Shown here piece after piece: positions 1 through 11,076 of a DNA stretch of 64,000 bases. Below the pieces are notes generated by a model. It saw only the letters and a program-made list of their open reading frames with translations, had not been told where the DNA came from and made no database searches. This stretch comes from Bactrocera neohumeralis (taxonomy: Eukaryota; Arthropoda; Insecta; Diptera; Tephritidae), in assembly GCF_024586455.1 (NCBI RefSeq), contig NW_026089623.1:4585367-4649366 (forward strand), in the 5' to 3' direction. The translations under genes were made by a program, and so were the position numbers. Position 1 is the stretch's first letter. Every line of letters begins with the position of its first letter.

Positions 1-637
1 CTATATTTTTTTTTGTATGACACTACTGAATGAGCGAAACAGAGATGTTATGATTAGAATCTAAACAGCACCTTTTGCGTGTTCACCAGTTGTAAAAATG
101 TGAAAAGCTGGTGATTCACTAGTTTTTTCACAACGTTTGGGTGGCAGGGTAATTATATATGTGAAAATGTGTACCAAATGCAATAGTGCCATAGTAGCTT
201 TAGGCACGTTGCTTAAAATTGTCAATTAATTGTCTTCAAATTAATGCTGTTTGTCGAGTTTCATTAGTATAGTTATTAGCATGCAAATTACTTGCTTTCC
301 ATTTCAATTATTTTACGAATACGTATATGTATATTTAATAACTTAAACAACAAGGCAAACATTCAAAGGACGCAAGCAAGTTTTGAACTCTAACTGTCAA
401 TATATTATTTTCCATTTAGCATAGCAAAATGTAAAATTTGTTTACACCAATAACACACAACTCAACACACGAAAAAGTTGTACCTTTTGGCAACCAGCAT
501 AAGGCATTAACTTATAAATTTTTAACAGTATGTGGTTCGATATTAAACGAAACAAAGCGAAAAAAATATTGGATGAAGGTAAAATACTGTGGTGAACACG
601 AATACTAGAACAAAAACGAATCAACGATATACTATTA
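1..637. other. AT-rich sequence, no gene recognised
   Basis: I see no coding similarity, tandem repeat or terminal inverted repeat in this stretch. It ends at the TA target site (636-637) of the mariner element that follows. Short open frames here are lysine/asparagine/leucine-rich and look like chance. Confidence 0.4.
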
Positions 638-1507
638 CAAGGTATGTTCCAGAGTAAACAGGACTTTTTGAATCTTGTGCCCCCTGGTAGCGTCAACTGG
701 TGCGTTAGAATCTTCTATCTTTATCGATTGTCCAGTGAGAATTTCATGACATTTCATTAATTGGAAGTGAAGTTATTGCGTTTTAAGTTTCAGTATGTTT
801 GTGTTATCGGTTCGAAAATGAGCTTCGAACAATGAGCCAACATTAAATATTGTTTTAAAATTGGTAAAACTTTTACCGAAACGATTCAATTGATGAAACA
901 CGTTTATGGCGAGGATTGCCTATACTGTAGCAGAGTGCACGAGTGGTTTCAACGTTTCCAAAGTGGTCGTGAGGACAAAAATGACGATCAACTTGTTGGC
1001 AAATCAAACCCCTTGATCGAAATCATCATTGAAATTCATGGAAATGGAATTGAGTATTTCCGAAACATCGATTTATCGCATTTTGACCGAACACTTTGGC
1101 TTGCGAAATGTGTGTGCACGGTTTGTTCAGCACAAATTGACTGACAACCAAAAATTGCTCTCATCGATCGACGCATGTGACCGATTATTTGACCAAAAAT
1201 CACATTTTGACCATTAACCACTCTCCGTATTCACCTGATATGCCACCTTGCGACTTCTTCCTTTTCGGAAAAATACATTTTCCAATAAAAGGAAAGCGTT
1301 ATGCAGACCTAGAGGCCATTCAAAAGGCCGGCATACTGACGGCCAGACCGGCCGACGAAATTTAACACTGGTTCGATATGCTTTTAGACCCTGCAAAAGG
1401 CTGTATTGAAGCAGAAGCAGACTACTTTGAATAAAATAATTTAATTTTGCTGAAAAACCATTTGTTCTGTTTTTTTTTATGTCCTGCTTACTTTGGAACG
1501 CACCTTG
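638..1507 (+). mobile_element. mariner-family element, internally deleted (copy 1)
   Basis: The element is bounded by near-perfect inverted ends, CAAGGTATGTTCCAGAGTAA at 638 and its complement finishing at 1507, each flanked by TA (636-637 and 1508-1509), the target duplication of Tc1/mariner elements. At 870 bp it is shorter than the about 1.3 kb of complete mariners. It keeps the 5' untranslated region, the DNA-binding N-terminal coding part and the C-terminal coding part, while the catalytic middle is missing. A second copy of the same family lies at 24456-25733. Confidence 0.88.
818..1433 (+). pseudogene. mariner transposase remnant
   Basis: Starting at the ATG at 818 the reading frame gives the start of a mariner transposase (MSFEQ), then an in-frame TGA where copy 2 has an arginine codon. 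The helix-turn-helix region follows (VYGEDC, RVHEWFQRF, SIYRIL with frame slips). The sequence then jumps after the KLTDNQKLL segment straight to the C-terminal part, recognisable by DYLTKNHI and the mariner motif YSPDMxPCDFFLF. The central D,D part of the D,D34D catalytic core is deleted, as are about 50 bp near 1017. It cannot encode a working enzyme, though its ends could in principle be mobilised by a related enzyme. Confidence 0.85.
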
Positions 1508-1509
1508 TA

Positions 1510-1904
1510 TATCCAACAAGACATCGAAAATCGTAGTTGCCAGAATATTCGTTAAGGTTGCCGGATTGTTTAGAAGACGCAATTTCTATTAGAGTTTTGC
1601 TTAATAAAGAGCTATTAGCAAGAAGTTGTAAACTCGAACGACGAGTAATACGCTTTAAGATGTTTGATGAGGAAATAAAGATAAGGACATAGCCATTAAT
1701 TTGGATATTTAATTTATCAAGGGAAACGATTTATTGAGAATTACAATATTATTTTACTGCTTAATAAAAGTTTAAAATAAGTCGCCAGTGTACATGATTA
1801 GTACCGTTAGCATCTAAGTCTACTGAGAACAAAAGCAAATACAAAATACTTCATATATTTAACTCATGATGACAACCTTTGATTATCAAAACATAAACAG
1901 TGGG
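1510..1904. other. no gene recognised
   Basis: AT-rich spacer between the mariner element and the first recognisable piece of a foldback-like arm at about 1905. I see no coding similarity or repeat in it. Confidence 0.35.
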
Positions 1905-1983
1905 TTAATTATATACGGATAGAGAAGGTCCTCCAGATCAAGAAAAAAATATGATAACTCACTTCACATTCAACCTAATTGAA

Positions 1984-2270
1984 AGTGACATATTCACTTT
2001 ACACTCCACCTAAAAAAATCCAATTACTGTGGCACAGTCACTTTTAAATAAACAAATAAAATATAAATCGTTTACGCGGCCCAGCAGCTTAAACCTTATT
2101 AAAACTCCAAAGTAACATGAACAAATAACAAATAGACCGTATGGTCTACTCAACATAAACAAATAACGCAATTATGGATAAGATTCTTTGTTCACCCAAA
2201 AAATAGTCTTAAGCCGAATTGTATTTAATTTATTAGAGATTTGTGCCACAATTATTTTACTCATTTTACT
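1984..2270 (+). repeat. 5' LTR of the errantivirus-type element
   Basis: This LTR aligns along its length with 8983-9286, including AAATAAACAAATAAA, the CGCGGYCCAGCAGCT segment, TCTTAAGCCGAAT and the end GCCACAATTATTT. The 5' LTR has its own substitutions and small indels, so the copies diverged long after insertion. A degenerate primer-binding-like stretch GGTGGTAGGATAC follows at about 2276. Confidence 0.8.
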
Positions 2271-2538
2271 GGGATAGGTGGTAGGATACTTAAAATATCC
2301 GAAAAAGGAACAGCGAGTGAATAATAAATTAACTTTTATAATTCAACTTTTATAAATTGCAAAACGTTGTTGTTCTGTTCGCACTTCAACTGGGAGAAAA
2401 AATCGGTTATCCCAACTAAGTAGAAGCAAAACGAAACAAAAACTTAAAAAGTCCAAAGGTACGGTAGAAAAACTGGAGAATAAGAAAAAGAGAAATAAAT
2501 AAATAAAGTGAAATAAAAGAATTAAAACAAACAACAAA

Positions 2539-2943
2539 GTGGCACTACCAGCTATCATTTTAAATGAGGGCAATCTCAGTGAGTCCCTTAGACAACTAAA
2601 AGATATTCCCCCATTCAAGGGAGAACCAGAAACTCTCTTTACTTTCATCAGTAGAGATGACTATATTTTGTCGCTCTACCAAACTAATGATGTACGACAA
2701 CAGCGCATTCCACTTGGAGCTGTCGAACGAAACCTGGATGGACTTGTAACCAGATCATTGGGCCTACCAAACATTGAAGTATGGACAACCCTGAACCTTA
2801 GATTGATTGCGGAGTACAAACTCCAGACGCCTAACTACAAATTGTTGGGAGCTTCCGCGAGACACCTTACAAGGGAAGTTTGCGAGTACTCTGCGACGAA
2901 GCTGAGAGAGGACGACAACTGTTGGGATCAAAACTACACCTAG
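2539..2943 (+). pseudogene. gag remnant of errantivirus-type LTR element
   Basis: A 134-codon open frame beginning near ALPAIIL shows the Gypsy-type Gag pattern, with SLRQLKDIPPFKGEPETL followed by a helical segment (FISRDDYIL...). The frame closes at 2943 and the similarity continues, broken, to the RTE fragment at 3058. Gag is the structural particle protein. No zinc knuckle is visible, which is usual for errantiviral Gags. Confidence 0.7.
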
Positions 2944-3057
2944 AAGGTAATCAGACAAACCTCGTAATTTATTTGCAAGCGATGAGTTACTCAATAAAGA
3001 TATTAATTCGTAAACTACCAATTCAACTATTTATCATTTTAGCTCACCATGATATTG

Positions 3058-3398
3058 TAGAATTCTTCTTCTTCAAGTTAAGACAGCGCGCCAGTCGTTT
3101 CTTCGTTTCGCTACGTGGCGCATCGGTGACTAGATCACCTTTGGGGTTTCTACAGGGGTATGCTCCGGTCTTGAAAACTTCCCTTAGCCGCCGCATTTTT
3201 TCGTAGAATTTTCGAGCATTACCCCTGGCCAGCTTATCAAGCTCTTTATACTCACGCATTTCAGCCTCCATCTTTTTCTGTCTGCAAATGCGTCTCGCTT
3301 CCCTCTTCAACTCTCGGTTACTTTCCCATCCCGCTCGTGCTATGGTCGATCGTAACGTTGCGAGGTAGGCAGTCTGTTCAGTCTCATCAACTACAACA
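3058..3398 (-). mobile_element. RTE LINE, internal-deletion fragment
   Basis: On the minus strand this fragment encodes part of the linker between the endonuclease and RT domains of the RTE element at about 4950-8232 (TAYLATLRST, ELKREARRICRQKK, ARKFYEKMRRL, FKTGAYPCR). Directly after the GDLVTDA codons it jumps to the 3' end of the same element, the segment around ETKKRLARC and the GAAGAAGAAG tail. The whole RT domain is therefore missing while the 3' tail is kept, a non-autonomous derivative. It is inserted in the gag-pol region of the LTR element. Confidence 0.82.
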
Positions 3399-3975
3399 AG
3401 TACCCACACCAAATAACCCAAATATTCAAACAACACATAGAATCAAACGACAAAGACCATCGGACAATGCACAAACTAAAATGTTCACTGATAAACACAG
3501 ACTACAAGACGTACAAGAATACGAAAAAAACAATCAAGAACTCCTCAAGAACTCCTGACTATATTCAACACCAAGACCAGATTAATAATGAATTATGTCA
3601 AGCACCAACCGATCAAAATAATTTAAGTTTTACCAAAATTTTCAGTTACCAGCCGCGGAAAATATAAATACTTAAAAATCAAGCACAGAAGTTGTACTTA
3701 CAAATGCTTGATTGACACAGGATCCACAACTAATATGACATAGTGCAGAAGAAGACAGTAGCGAATTTATTCAGTTAACAGAAAAACCAATAAACTTATT
3801 CAAAAGGCAAATAATATTCATCCAATCAGAACAAAATAATGTAAAAGAAACAAATATTTTTGGAAATTTTTTACGAAAAATGACAATTGAAAGTGTTAAA
3901 CAATTTCCTTTTGACCATTTCATTTCAAAAAACATTGCAATGTACATTAAAAGTGATACCGATTTCGAAATCATC
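3399..3975 (+). pseudogene. gag end and aspartic protease remnant of the LTR element
   Basis: After the RTE fragment, plus-strand frames continue the polyprotein: an Asn/Lys/Gln-rich Gag tail (3467-3667), then a shift into the protease, whose catalytic motif DTGST is readable at about 3711-3728 (LIDTGSTTN). Similarity fades after about 3975. The protease would mature the Gag-Pol polyprotein, but stops and shifts on both sides show it is not expressed intact. Confidence 0.65.
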
Positions 3976-4029
3976 CAGGCAGCTTATAGTTAGTATCCCT
4001 ATGGTGATTCGTAGCCTCATCCTGCTTAA

Positions 4030-4850
4030 AAATGCAAACTCATATGCGAATTCAAAGAAATAATACTTCAATCCCACGAAAAACTTTTACACACAGGCAT
4101 CCAAAAAATTACCAAATTATTTAAAGAAAAAATTATTTCCCAAATAGCCAATTATTAATTCAAAACATTATAAATTAATGCAATGTGTGTAACTTGACCA
4201 AGAGAGAACACAGAGACACTAAAATGCCATTTAAAATTACCCCCAGACCAGAACATTGTCGCGATAAATTCATAGTAGACATCAATTCGTCTGAAAGAAA
4301 ACATTACCTTAGTTGCATAGACACCTACTCGAAGGATTGGATTGAATGCAAAAATGCACTTATGCGTATTTTTAACCAACTGGGCAACTGTTAAAAGCAG
4401 ATAGGAACGGTGCATTCTCTAGTCTTTCTCTTAAGCAATGGCGAAAAAGCGAGGGCATAAATTACAACTAAATACAGCAAAGACGGGCGTGGCAGATGTT
4501 TATAAACTGCACAAAACAATAAATGACGCTTAATCAATTCCTCAAATGACAAGGAACTTAAATTAGGGGAAATGGAAAATGCACTTCTGCAGACACCTGC
4601 TCACATATTTCTGTACGCCGGACAACCAATACTAGACACGCAAAAAATTAAAGAACAAAAAATAAACAAAATAAACGATGACCGACAATAATAAATAATT
4701 TACACTAGATACATAAAGAATCCTCTTCCTGAACAAACCGACCCTGACCATTACAAAATAACTAACCGAAATAGAATAACTAACTGTTACAAAACAAAGA
4801 TTAAAAAACGAAAACAATTAATAAAGTCCCAATTCTACAGGTTCCTGGCG
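4030..4850 (+). pseudogene. integrase / pol C-terminal remnant of the LTR element
   Basis: Broken plus-strand frames read as a retroviral-type integrase: a degenerate zinc-binding segment near 4060-4180, then the core region in the 4185-4394 frame (PFKITPRPEHCRDKFIVDI, CIDTYSKD, WIECKNALMRIF). A further stretch follows (4560-4830) that includes QTPAHIFLYAG and a basic C-terminus. The RT and RNase H domains that should precede it are absent, so a large deletion lies between about 3975 and 4030. Confidence 0.72.
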
Positions 4851-4949
4851 AACATTGACTATACTATTACTATTATTTACCATAGGCCATACCCAACAAA
4901 TTCAAATAAACAACCGATACCGAAGACGGTTATCTTCTTTTTTCAAGCA

Positions 4950-7900
4950 AACCAGTTCAAGTGGAGGATGGAGTCATGTGTAGAAGTTCACGCAAGTGAG
5001 GAAAGTTCTCTGATCGCCATTCACTTGGGAGTGGCCAGAAACGATTCTTTTACATATGACTCAAGCAGCTCACTACTTCCGGTCTTTGACCAAGTATCCT
5101 CTGCGTAGCCTAAGAACATCCGTTTGAAGGCGAGCTAAAGTGAGAAGGCGAAATATCCCCTACATAGGGTTGTGCGCTGGGTTTGGGACCCGCCACGTAA
5201 AAAAACACCCCCAATGAACAGTAACAACCAGCCTCGGATGAGAGACCCCCCTTTTGATGACGACCACGGCAAACGAAATAAAGTCTACGATTTAAGGGCA
5301 TGCACCTGGAATGTCCGGTCCCTTAATTGGGAAGGTGCCGCTGCCCAGCTGGTTGATGTCTTCGTGAAAATAAAGGCTGACATCACCGCCGTCCAAGAAA
5401 TGCGATGGACGGGACAAGGACAAAGACGAGTAGGTCCTTGTGGCATTTACTACAGTGGCCATATAAAGGAGCGCAAGTTTGGAGTGGGATTCGTGGTGGG
5501 AGAGATACTTCGTCGCCGAGTACTGTCATTCACTCCGGTGAATGAACGTCTAGCCACAATCCGCATCAAAGCGAGGTTCTTCAACATATCGCTGATTTGC
5601 GCCCACGCCCCGACGGAAGAGAAGGACGATGTGACCAAAGATGCCTTTTATGAGTGCTTGGAGCGCACTTATGAGAGCTGCCCCCGCCACGATGTCAAAA
5701 TCGTGCTTGGCGATTTTAACGCCAGGGTGGGCAAAGAAGGTATCTTTGGTACTACGGTCGGTAAATTCAGCCTCCACGATGAAACATCCCCAAATGGGTT
5801 GATGCTGATCGACTTCGCCGGGGCCCGAAATATGGTTATCTGTAGTACTAGATTCCAGCATAAGAAGATTCATCAAGCTACCTGGCTGTCTCCGGATCGA
5901 AAAGCAACCAACCAGATCGATAATGTTGTGATAAACGGAAGGCATGTCTCCGGTGTTTATTTCTGCGTACGCACCGTGGTCCTAACATCGACTCGGACCA
6001 CTATCTTGTTGCAGCTAAAATTCGCACTCGCCTCTGTGCAGCAAAAAACGCACGCCAACAAACACAAGGAAGGTTCGATGTCGAGAAGCTGCAATCACAA
6101 CAGACAGCCGAACGATTTTCTACTCGGCTCGCACTCCTGCTCTCTGAGAGCACTAGTCAACAACTCGGTATAAGGGAACTGTGGGACGGCATTTCAAACT
6201 CCTTACGTACAGCTGCAACCGAAACCATTGGTTTTCGGAAAGTGCAAAAGAACAGCTGGTACGACGAAGAGTGCCGTGTCGCAGCGGAGAGAAAACAGGC
6301 TGCCTACCTCGCAATGTTACGATCGACCACAACACGTGCGGGATGGGATAGATACCGAGAGTTGAAGAGGGAAGCGAGACGCATTTGTAGACAAAAAAGA
6401 AGGAGGCCGAAATGCGTGAGTACGAAGAGCTTGATAAGCTGGCCGACAGGGGTAATGCTCGAAAACTCTACGAAAAAATGCGGCGGCTTACAGAAGGTTT
6501 CAAGACCGGAGCATACTCTTGTAGAACCCCCAAAGGTGATCTAGTCACCGATGCCCAGAGCATACTTAAATTATGGAGGGAACACTTCTCCAACCTGCTG
6601 AATGGCAGCGAATGCACAACACCAGGAGAAGGCGAACCCGATTCCCCAATCGATGACGATGGAGCAGACGTTCCATTACCCGACCATGAAGAAGTTCGAA
6701 TAGCAATTGCCCGCCTTAAAAACAACAAAGCGGCAGGGGCCGACGGATTACCGGCCGAGCTATTCAAACACGGCGGCGAAGAACTGATAAGGAGCATGCA
6801 TCAGCTTCTTTGTAAAATATGGTCGGACGAAAGCATGCCCAACGATTGGAATTTAAGTGTGCTATGCCCAATCCATAAAAAAGGAGACCCCACAATCTGC
6901 GCCAACTACCGTGGGATTAGCCTCCTCAACATCGCATATAAGGTTCTATCGAGCGTATTGTGTGAAAGATTAAAGCCCACCGTCAACAAGCTGATTGGAC
7001 CTTATCAGTGTGGCTTTAGACCTGGAAAATCAACATCCGACCAGATATTCACCATGCGCCAAATCTTGGAAAAGACCCGTGAAAGAAGAATCGACACACA
7101 CCACCTCTTCGTCGATTTCAAAGCTGCTTTCGACAGCACGAAAGGAGCTGCCTTTATGCCGCGATGTCTGAATTTGGTATCCCCGCAAAACTAATACGGC
7201 TGTGTAAACTGACGTTGAGTAACACGAAAAGCTCCGTCAGAATCGGGAAGGACCTCTCCGAGCCGTTCGATACCAAACGAGGTTTCAGACAAGGTGATTC
7301 CCTATCGTGCGATTTCTTCAACCTCCTTCTGGAGAAAATAGTTCGAGCTGCAGAACTAAATAGAGAAGGTACCATCTTTTATAAGAGTGTACAGCTGCTG
7401 GCGTATGCCGATGATATTGATATCATTGGCCTCAACACCCGCGCCGTTAGTTCTGCTTTCTCCACACTTTACAAGGAAGCAAAACAAATGGGTCTGGCAG
7501 TGAACGAGGGCAAGACGAAATATCTCCTGTCATCAAACAAACAGTCGTCGCACTCGCGACTTGGCACTCACGTCACTGTTGACAGTCATAACTTTGAAGT
7601 TGTAGATAATTTCGTCTATCTTGGAACCAGCGTAAACACCACCAACAATGTCAGCCTAGAAATCCAACGCAGGATAACTCTTGCCAACAGGTGCTACTTC
7701 GGACTGAGTAGGCAATTGAGAAGCAAAGTCCTCTCTCGACAAACAAAAAACAAACTCTATAAGTCACTCATAATTCCCGTCCTGCTATACGGTGCAGAGG
7801 CTTGGACGATGTCAACAACTGATGAGTCGACGTTGCGAGTTTTTGAGAGAAAAGTTCAGCGAAAGATTTATGGTCCTTTGCGCGTTGGCCACGGCGAATA

Positions 7901-8232
7901 TCGCATTCGATGGAACGATGAGCTGTACGAGATATACGATGACATTGACATAGTTCAGCGAATTAAAAGACAGCGGCTACGCTGGCTAGGTCATGTTGTC
8001 CGAATGGATGAAAACACTCCAGCTCTGAAAGTATTCGACGAAGTACCCGCCGGGGAAGCAGAGGAAGAGGAAGACCTCCACTCCGTTGGAAGGACCAAGT
8101 GGAGAAGGACCTGGCTTCGCTTGGAATATCCAATTGGCGCCACGTAGCGAAAAGAAGAAACGACTGGCGCGCTGTTGTTAACTCGGCTATAATCGCGTAA
8201 GCGGTGTCTACGCCAATTAAGAAGAAGAAGTT
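4950..8232 (+). mobile_element. RTE-clade LINE (endonuclease-RT), nearly full length but frameshifted
   Basis: A non-LTR retrotransposon inserted into the LTR element. It has a GC-richer 5' leader from about 4950, one long endonuclease plus reverse-transcriptase coding region, a short 3' region and a 3' end in GAAGAAGAAG (8221-8232), the short simple tail typical of RTE elements. Fragments of the same family occur at 3058-3398, 26757-27100 and 49488-50018. The 5' boundary is estimated from where errantiviral similarity ends. Confidence 0.85.
5172..8147 (+). pseudogene. RTE endonuclease-reverse transcriptase, with frameshifts
   Basis: Domains in order: an apurinic-type endonuclease (CTWNVRSLN near 5300, QEMRW, GDFNARVG near 5709), a linker rich in basic residues, and then the reverse transcriptase. 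RT motifs include KAAGADGLPAELFK, CPIHKKGD, YRGISLLN, CGFRPGKST, VDFKAAFD, RQGDSLSCDFFN and the catalytic YADD at 7404-7415. The C-terminal part contains LLYGAEAW and RRLRWLGH-type motifs. The reading frame shifts at least four times (about 5965, 6395, 7130 and 8075), so no full protein can be made. The family copies itself by target-primed reverse transcription. Confidence 0.9.
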
Positions 8233-8419
8233 CAAGTGCCATCAGTGTTCGAACACCATTGTTTAACAATAAACTTAACAGAGATCACTGCAATAACGAC
8301 ATATTTTGGCAATAAAATACAAAACAATACAGACACATCTCGGATAAAATATTAATACAATAAACTAATAAAAAAAATTAAGTGCAATAACTTTGCATAG
8401 GGTACAAATATAAAAACGT

Positions 8420-8874
8420 GGTGTTCTTAACATTGTAGGTTCCGCTTTCAAATATCCTTTCGGAACATTTGACGAATCTGCTCGAGTAATAATTCAGGAG
8501 AAATTAAACGCGGTCGCTGAAAAACTCAGTTACAATGCATGAATTTAGCGACGTAATAACATTCGTTAATGATGGACTACAGAGAAAATAACAGAAACAG
8601 TACTGATGCACTCGTCTACGAACTCAAGCAATTTATTGAATATATTGAAGACTTGGAGATGGGCATGCAGCATTCGCGACTGGGACTGTTTAACCCAAAA
8701 TTACTAAATTACGACAAACTAAACAATGTTAACAGCCAAAACGTACTACTAATAAAAACATCCTCCTGGATTAATCATAAAAGTAATGAACTACTAATGA
8801 TATCACATATCCCCATTCATTACGTATTAATCAACACAATTCAAGTAATTCCCTATCCCAACCATAATGGTTAA
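8420..8874 (+). pseudogene. env-like remnant of the errantivirus-type element
   Basis: After the RTE insertion the plus strand resumes with a segment resembling insect errantiviral envelope proteins. A broken start lies near 8430-8540 and a 101-codon open frame runs 8569-8874, rich in short charged and hydrophobic motifs (YELKQFIEYIEDLEMGMQ). The fusion and membrane-anchor parts are not recognisable, and stops separate the pieces. Env would allow these elements to leave cells in some species; this copy cannot. The call rests on position before the 3' LTR and on general similarity, so confidence is moderate. Confidence 0.6.
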
Positions 8875-8982
8875 TGGTTATTTTAAACTGAAAAATAATT
8901 TTTATAACAAAGAAAGAAAAGAAATAAATAGCGAGTGTATTACAAATATAATTGGGCGTAAGAACCCACGTATTCACTTCAC

Positions 8983-9286
8983 AGTGACATATTCACATTA
9001 CACTCCACCTAATAATATCCAATTACTGTGACTCAGCTACTTTTAAATAAACAAATAAAAAATAACACTTCACATCGTTTTTCGCGGTCCAGCAGCTCAA
9101 AGTTAATTAAAAATCCAAAGTAACAATAAGCGATTCTGGGCGGTCTCGCTCGTATAGTTAAGATTCTCTGTTCACCAAAAAATAATCTTAAGCCGAATCC
9201 GAAATAATAAAGACGTGCACTCGCAATTCTGTGTTTGTATTTAATTTATTAGGGATTTGTGCCACAATTATTTGACTAATTTTACT
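8983..9286 (+). repeat. 3' LTR of the errantivirus-type element
   Basis: Direct repeat of 1984-2270; it carries about 35 extra bases near 9190-9235 that the 5' copy lacks. No purine-rich primer tract abuts its start; the nearest purine-rich run is at about 8907-8925. It is followed at once by an ATATATATAT run that belongs to the arm of the foldback-like element. Confidence 0.8.
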
Positions 9287-9436
9287 ATATATATATATGG
9301 CGCTGACTTATGGCTTTTGAGATATTTCCTTTTAAAGGTCAAAAATTTAACTTTTTAAAATGGGTGTTTAAATAACACATTATTATTTTTTTGCACAGAA
9401 CTCCTTTCTGCAGTGGCGGCCTTAGGACGTGCTTAA

Positions 9437-11072
9437 CCCTTATGTTAGTAAACAACTCTACCGACGTCTTTTAGCAAACGGGTACCGGGGTACCCACCAT
9501 CTGAGTATTAAAAATTTTGTTTGTTTTATTAAATAAAAAATTTTCAAATATTTATAGTCGATGACAATTTAAAGAAAAAAATAATAAAAACAACGTAGAA
9601 TCGTGAATGACATCTGAAACCTATTTGGGGCACCCCAGGTTGTCGGTCGGCTTTTATTGTTCGGAGCCGAGCAGATGCCGTTCGAGAGAGAAAGAAAAAC
9701 TCAAGGTTATTTCTTTGCTTTCTATCACACACTAGGCAGCTCCAATTCGTGATGTGTGGACAATGTTTAATTCAAATTTAGCTCAGATGTGCAAACCAAC
9801 TGCTAACTTAACGATAGATGAACAGCTTTATCCATACCGTGGTCGTACTGGATTTACTCAGTATATTCCATCGAAACCAGCTAAGCATGGTATAAAGATC
9901 TGGTGGATTTGTGATGCAGAAAATGCATATCCTTTGCAAGGAATCATGTACACTGGTAAAACAGATAATACTTGAGAAAAAATCAGGGTGAAAGAGTACT
10001 GAAAGAATTGGCGGCTCCGTACCGAGGTAGTGATAGAAACATCTGCATGGATAACTTCTTTACTACTGTACCAGTTGCTAAACATTTGTTGTCGTGGAAT
10101 ATTACCATTGTTGGCATGCTGAAAAATAATAAACCTTACATCCCTAGTGTTATTGGAGCGAATAAGACACGGGAGCAGTATTCGACAGTTTTTGGATTTC
10201 ACGAAAAGGTTACCATGTGTTCCTACGTTCCTAAAAAATAAAGCTGTCATTCTGATATCATCAGATATATCAGTTGGTGATGACGCTAAACAAAAACCAG
10301 AAATAATAAATTTTTATAATAAATATAAAGCTGGAGTTGACACAATGGACCAAATGGTGCGGAGATACGCCAGTCAACGACGATCTTCGAGAAAATATAA
10401 AAATAATAAAATGATTGTCAAAAAAAACGACAGAACGTCGCCAATTTATGCGTAAGCTAAGTGAAGAACTAGCATTGCCGATGATTGAACATCGCACGGC
10501 GAATCCACAAGTTATGTGCCACTTCTCCACAAAGATTGCCGTTGAAAGTGTATTAGGCCATACACTGACAGAAACAGTCGTGATAAATCCTGGTCCAGAG
10601 ACTCCAAAAGATAAAACCGGAATAAAAAAAGTAACAAGATCTTGTCATGTCTGCAATGCTTTGCTAATAAGAAGACGGCGAAAGACACGGAAGGCCTTTG
10701 CCAATTGTCACCAATCTGTTTGTGACGAGCACTCAGTTAATCGTGTACAATGTGTTCAATGTCATTAATTATAAAAAAGTGTAATATTTCTTTATTTTTT
10801 TTAATAAAATTAAGTTGCATGCATTAATAGAAATTATATACAATTTATTTCCTATGCTTTTCACTGTGGGTACCCGGTTGCTAATAGGGCGATTGCTAAG
10901 GTTTAAGCTTATTTAAAAAAAAAATAAAAAATAAATCAATTAAATGAACTTACAAATAGCTTTCTTTTAAGTTAAAAAACGACGATTTGAGAGCTTAAAA
11001 TGAAATATTGAATTTTTTTTAAGCTATTCACACAAATACACCGCGGTGGGTACCCGGTTACTAACATAAGTG
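9437..11072 (+). mobile_element. piggyBac-like element
   Basis: The element is flanked by TTAA on both sides (9433-9436 and 11073-11076), the exact piggyBac target duplication. Its ends are inverted repeats, CCCTTATGTTAGTAA at 9437 and the complement of CACTTATGTTAGTAA finishing at 11072. A second shared motif, GGGTACCC, occurs in both subterminal regions, with extra copies at the right side. It is 1.6 kb long, too short for the complete transposase, so the 5' coding half is deleted. It is inserted in a minisatellite, since unit sequence continues on both sides. Confidence 0.92.
9754..10768 (+). pseudogene. piggyBac transposase, C-terminal half, frameshifted
   Basis: The frames at 9754-9975, 9972-10241, about 10245-10455 and 10415-10768 together read as a DDE_Tnp_1_7 (piggyBac) transposase. 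Visible parts are the catalytic-core segment IDEQLYPYRGRTGF (the conserved D in the first position), KIWWICDAENAYPLQG, CMDNFFTTVPVAKHLL and VDTMDQMVRRYASQR. The C-terminal cysteine-rich domain (CHVCNALL...CHQSVCDEH...CVQCH) is also present. At least three frameshifts separate the pieces and the N-terminal half is missing. The family cuts and pastes precisely at TTAA. Confidence 0.9.
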
Positions 11073-11076
11073 TTAA

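Larger units (their letters stand above)
1984..9286 (+). mobile_element. errantivirus-type (Gypsy/Metaviridae) LTR retrotransposon, decayed
   Basis: Two direct repeats of roughly 290-300 bp (1984-2270 and 8983-9286) both start AGTGACATATTCAC and finish GCCACAATTATTT...ATTTTACT, an LTR start I associate with the 17.6/297 group of Drosophila. Between them, in order and on the plus strand, are gag, an aspartic protease, an integrase region and an env-like region, the layout of an insect errantivirus. It is dead: coding parts carry several frameshifts and stops, most of the RT/RNase H region is missing, an RTE fragment sits at 3058-3398 and a 3.3 kb RTE element sits at about 4950-8232. I could not find a matching 4-bp target duplication, and the sequence just outside the 5' LTR partly duplicates the LTR start. 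Confidence 0.85.

Noticed and set aside
442..696. Minus-strand 84-codon frame as a gene
   Set aside because: Low-complexity composition, partly across the mariner end, no similarity.
1980..1983. A 4-bp target duplication for the errantivirus-type element
   Set aside because: Bases before the 5' LTR (TGAA) and after the 3' LTR (ATAT) do not match, so none is claimed.
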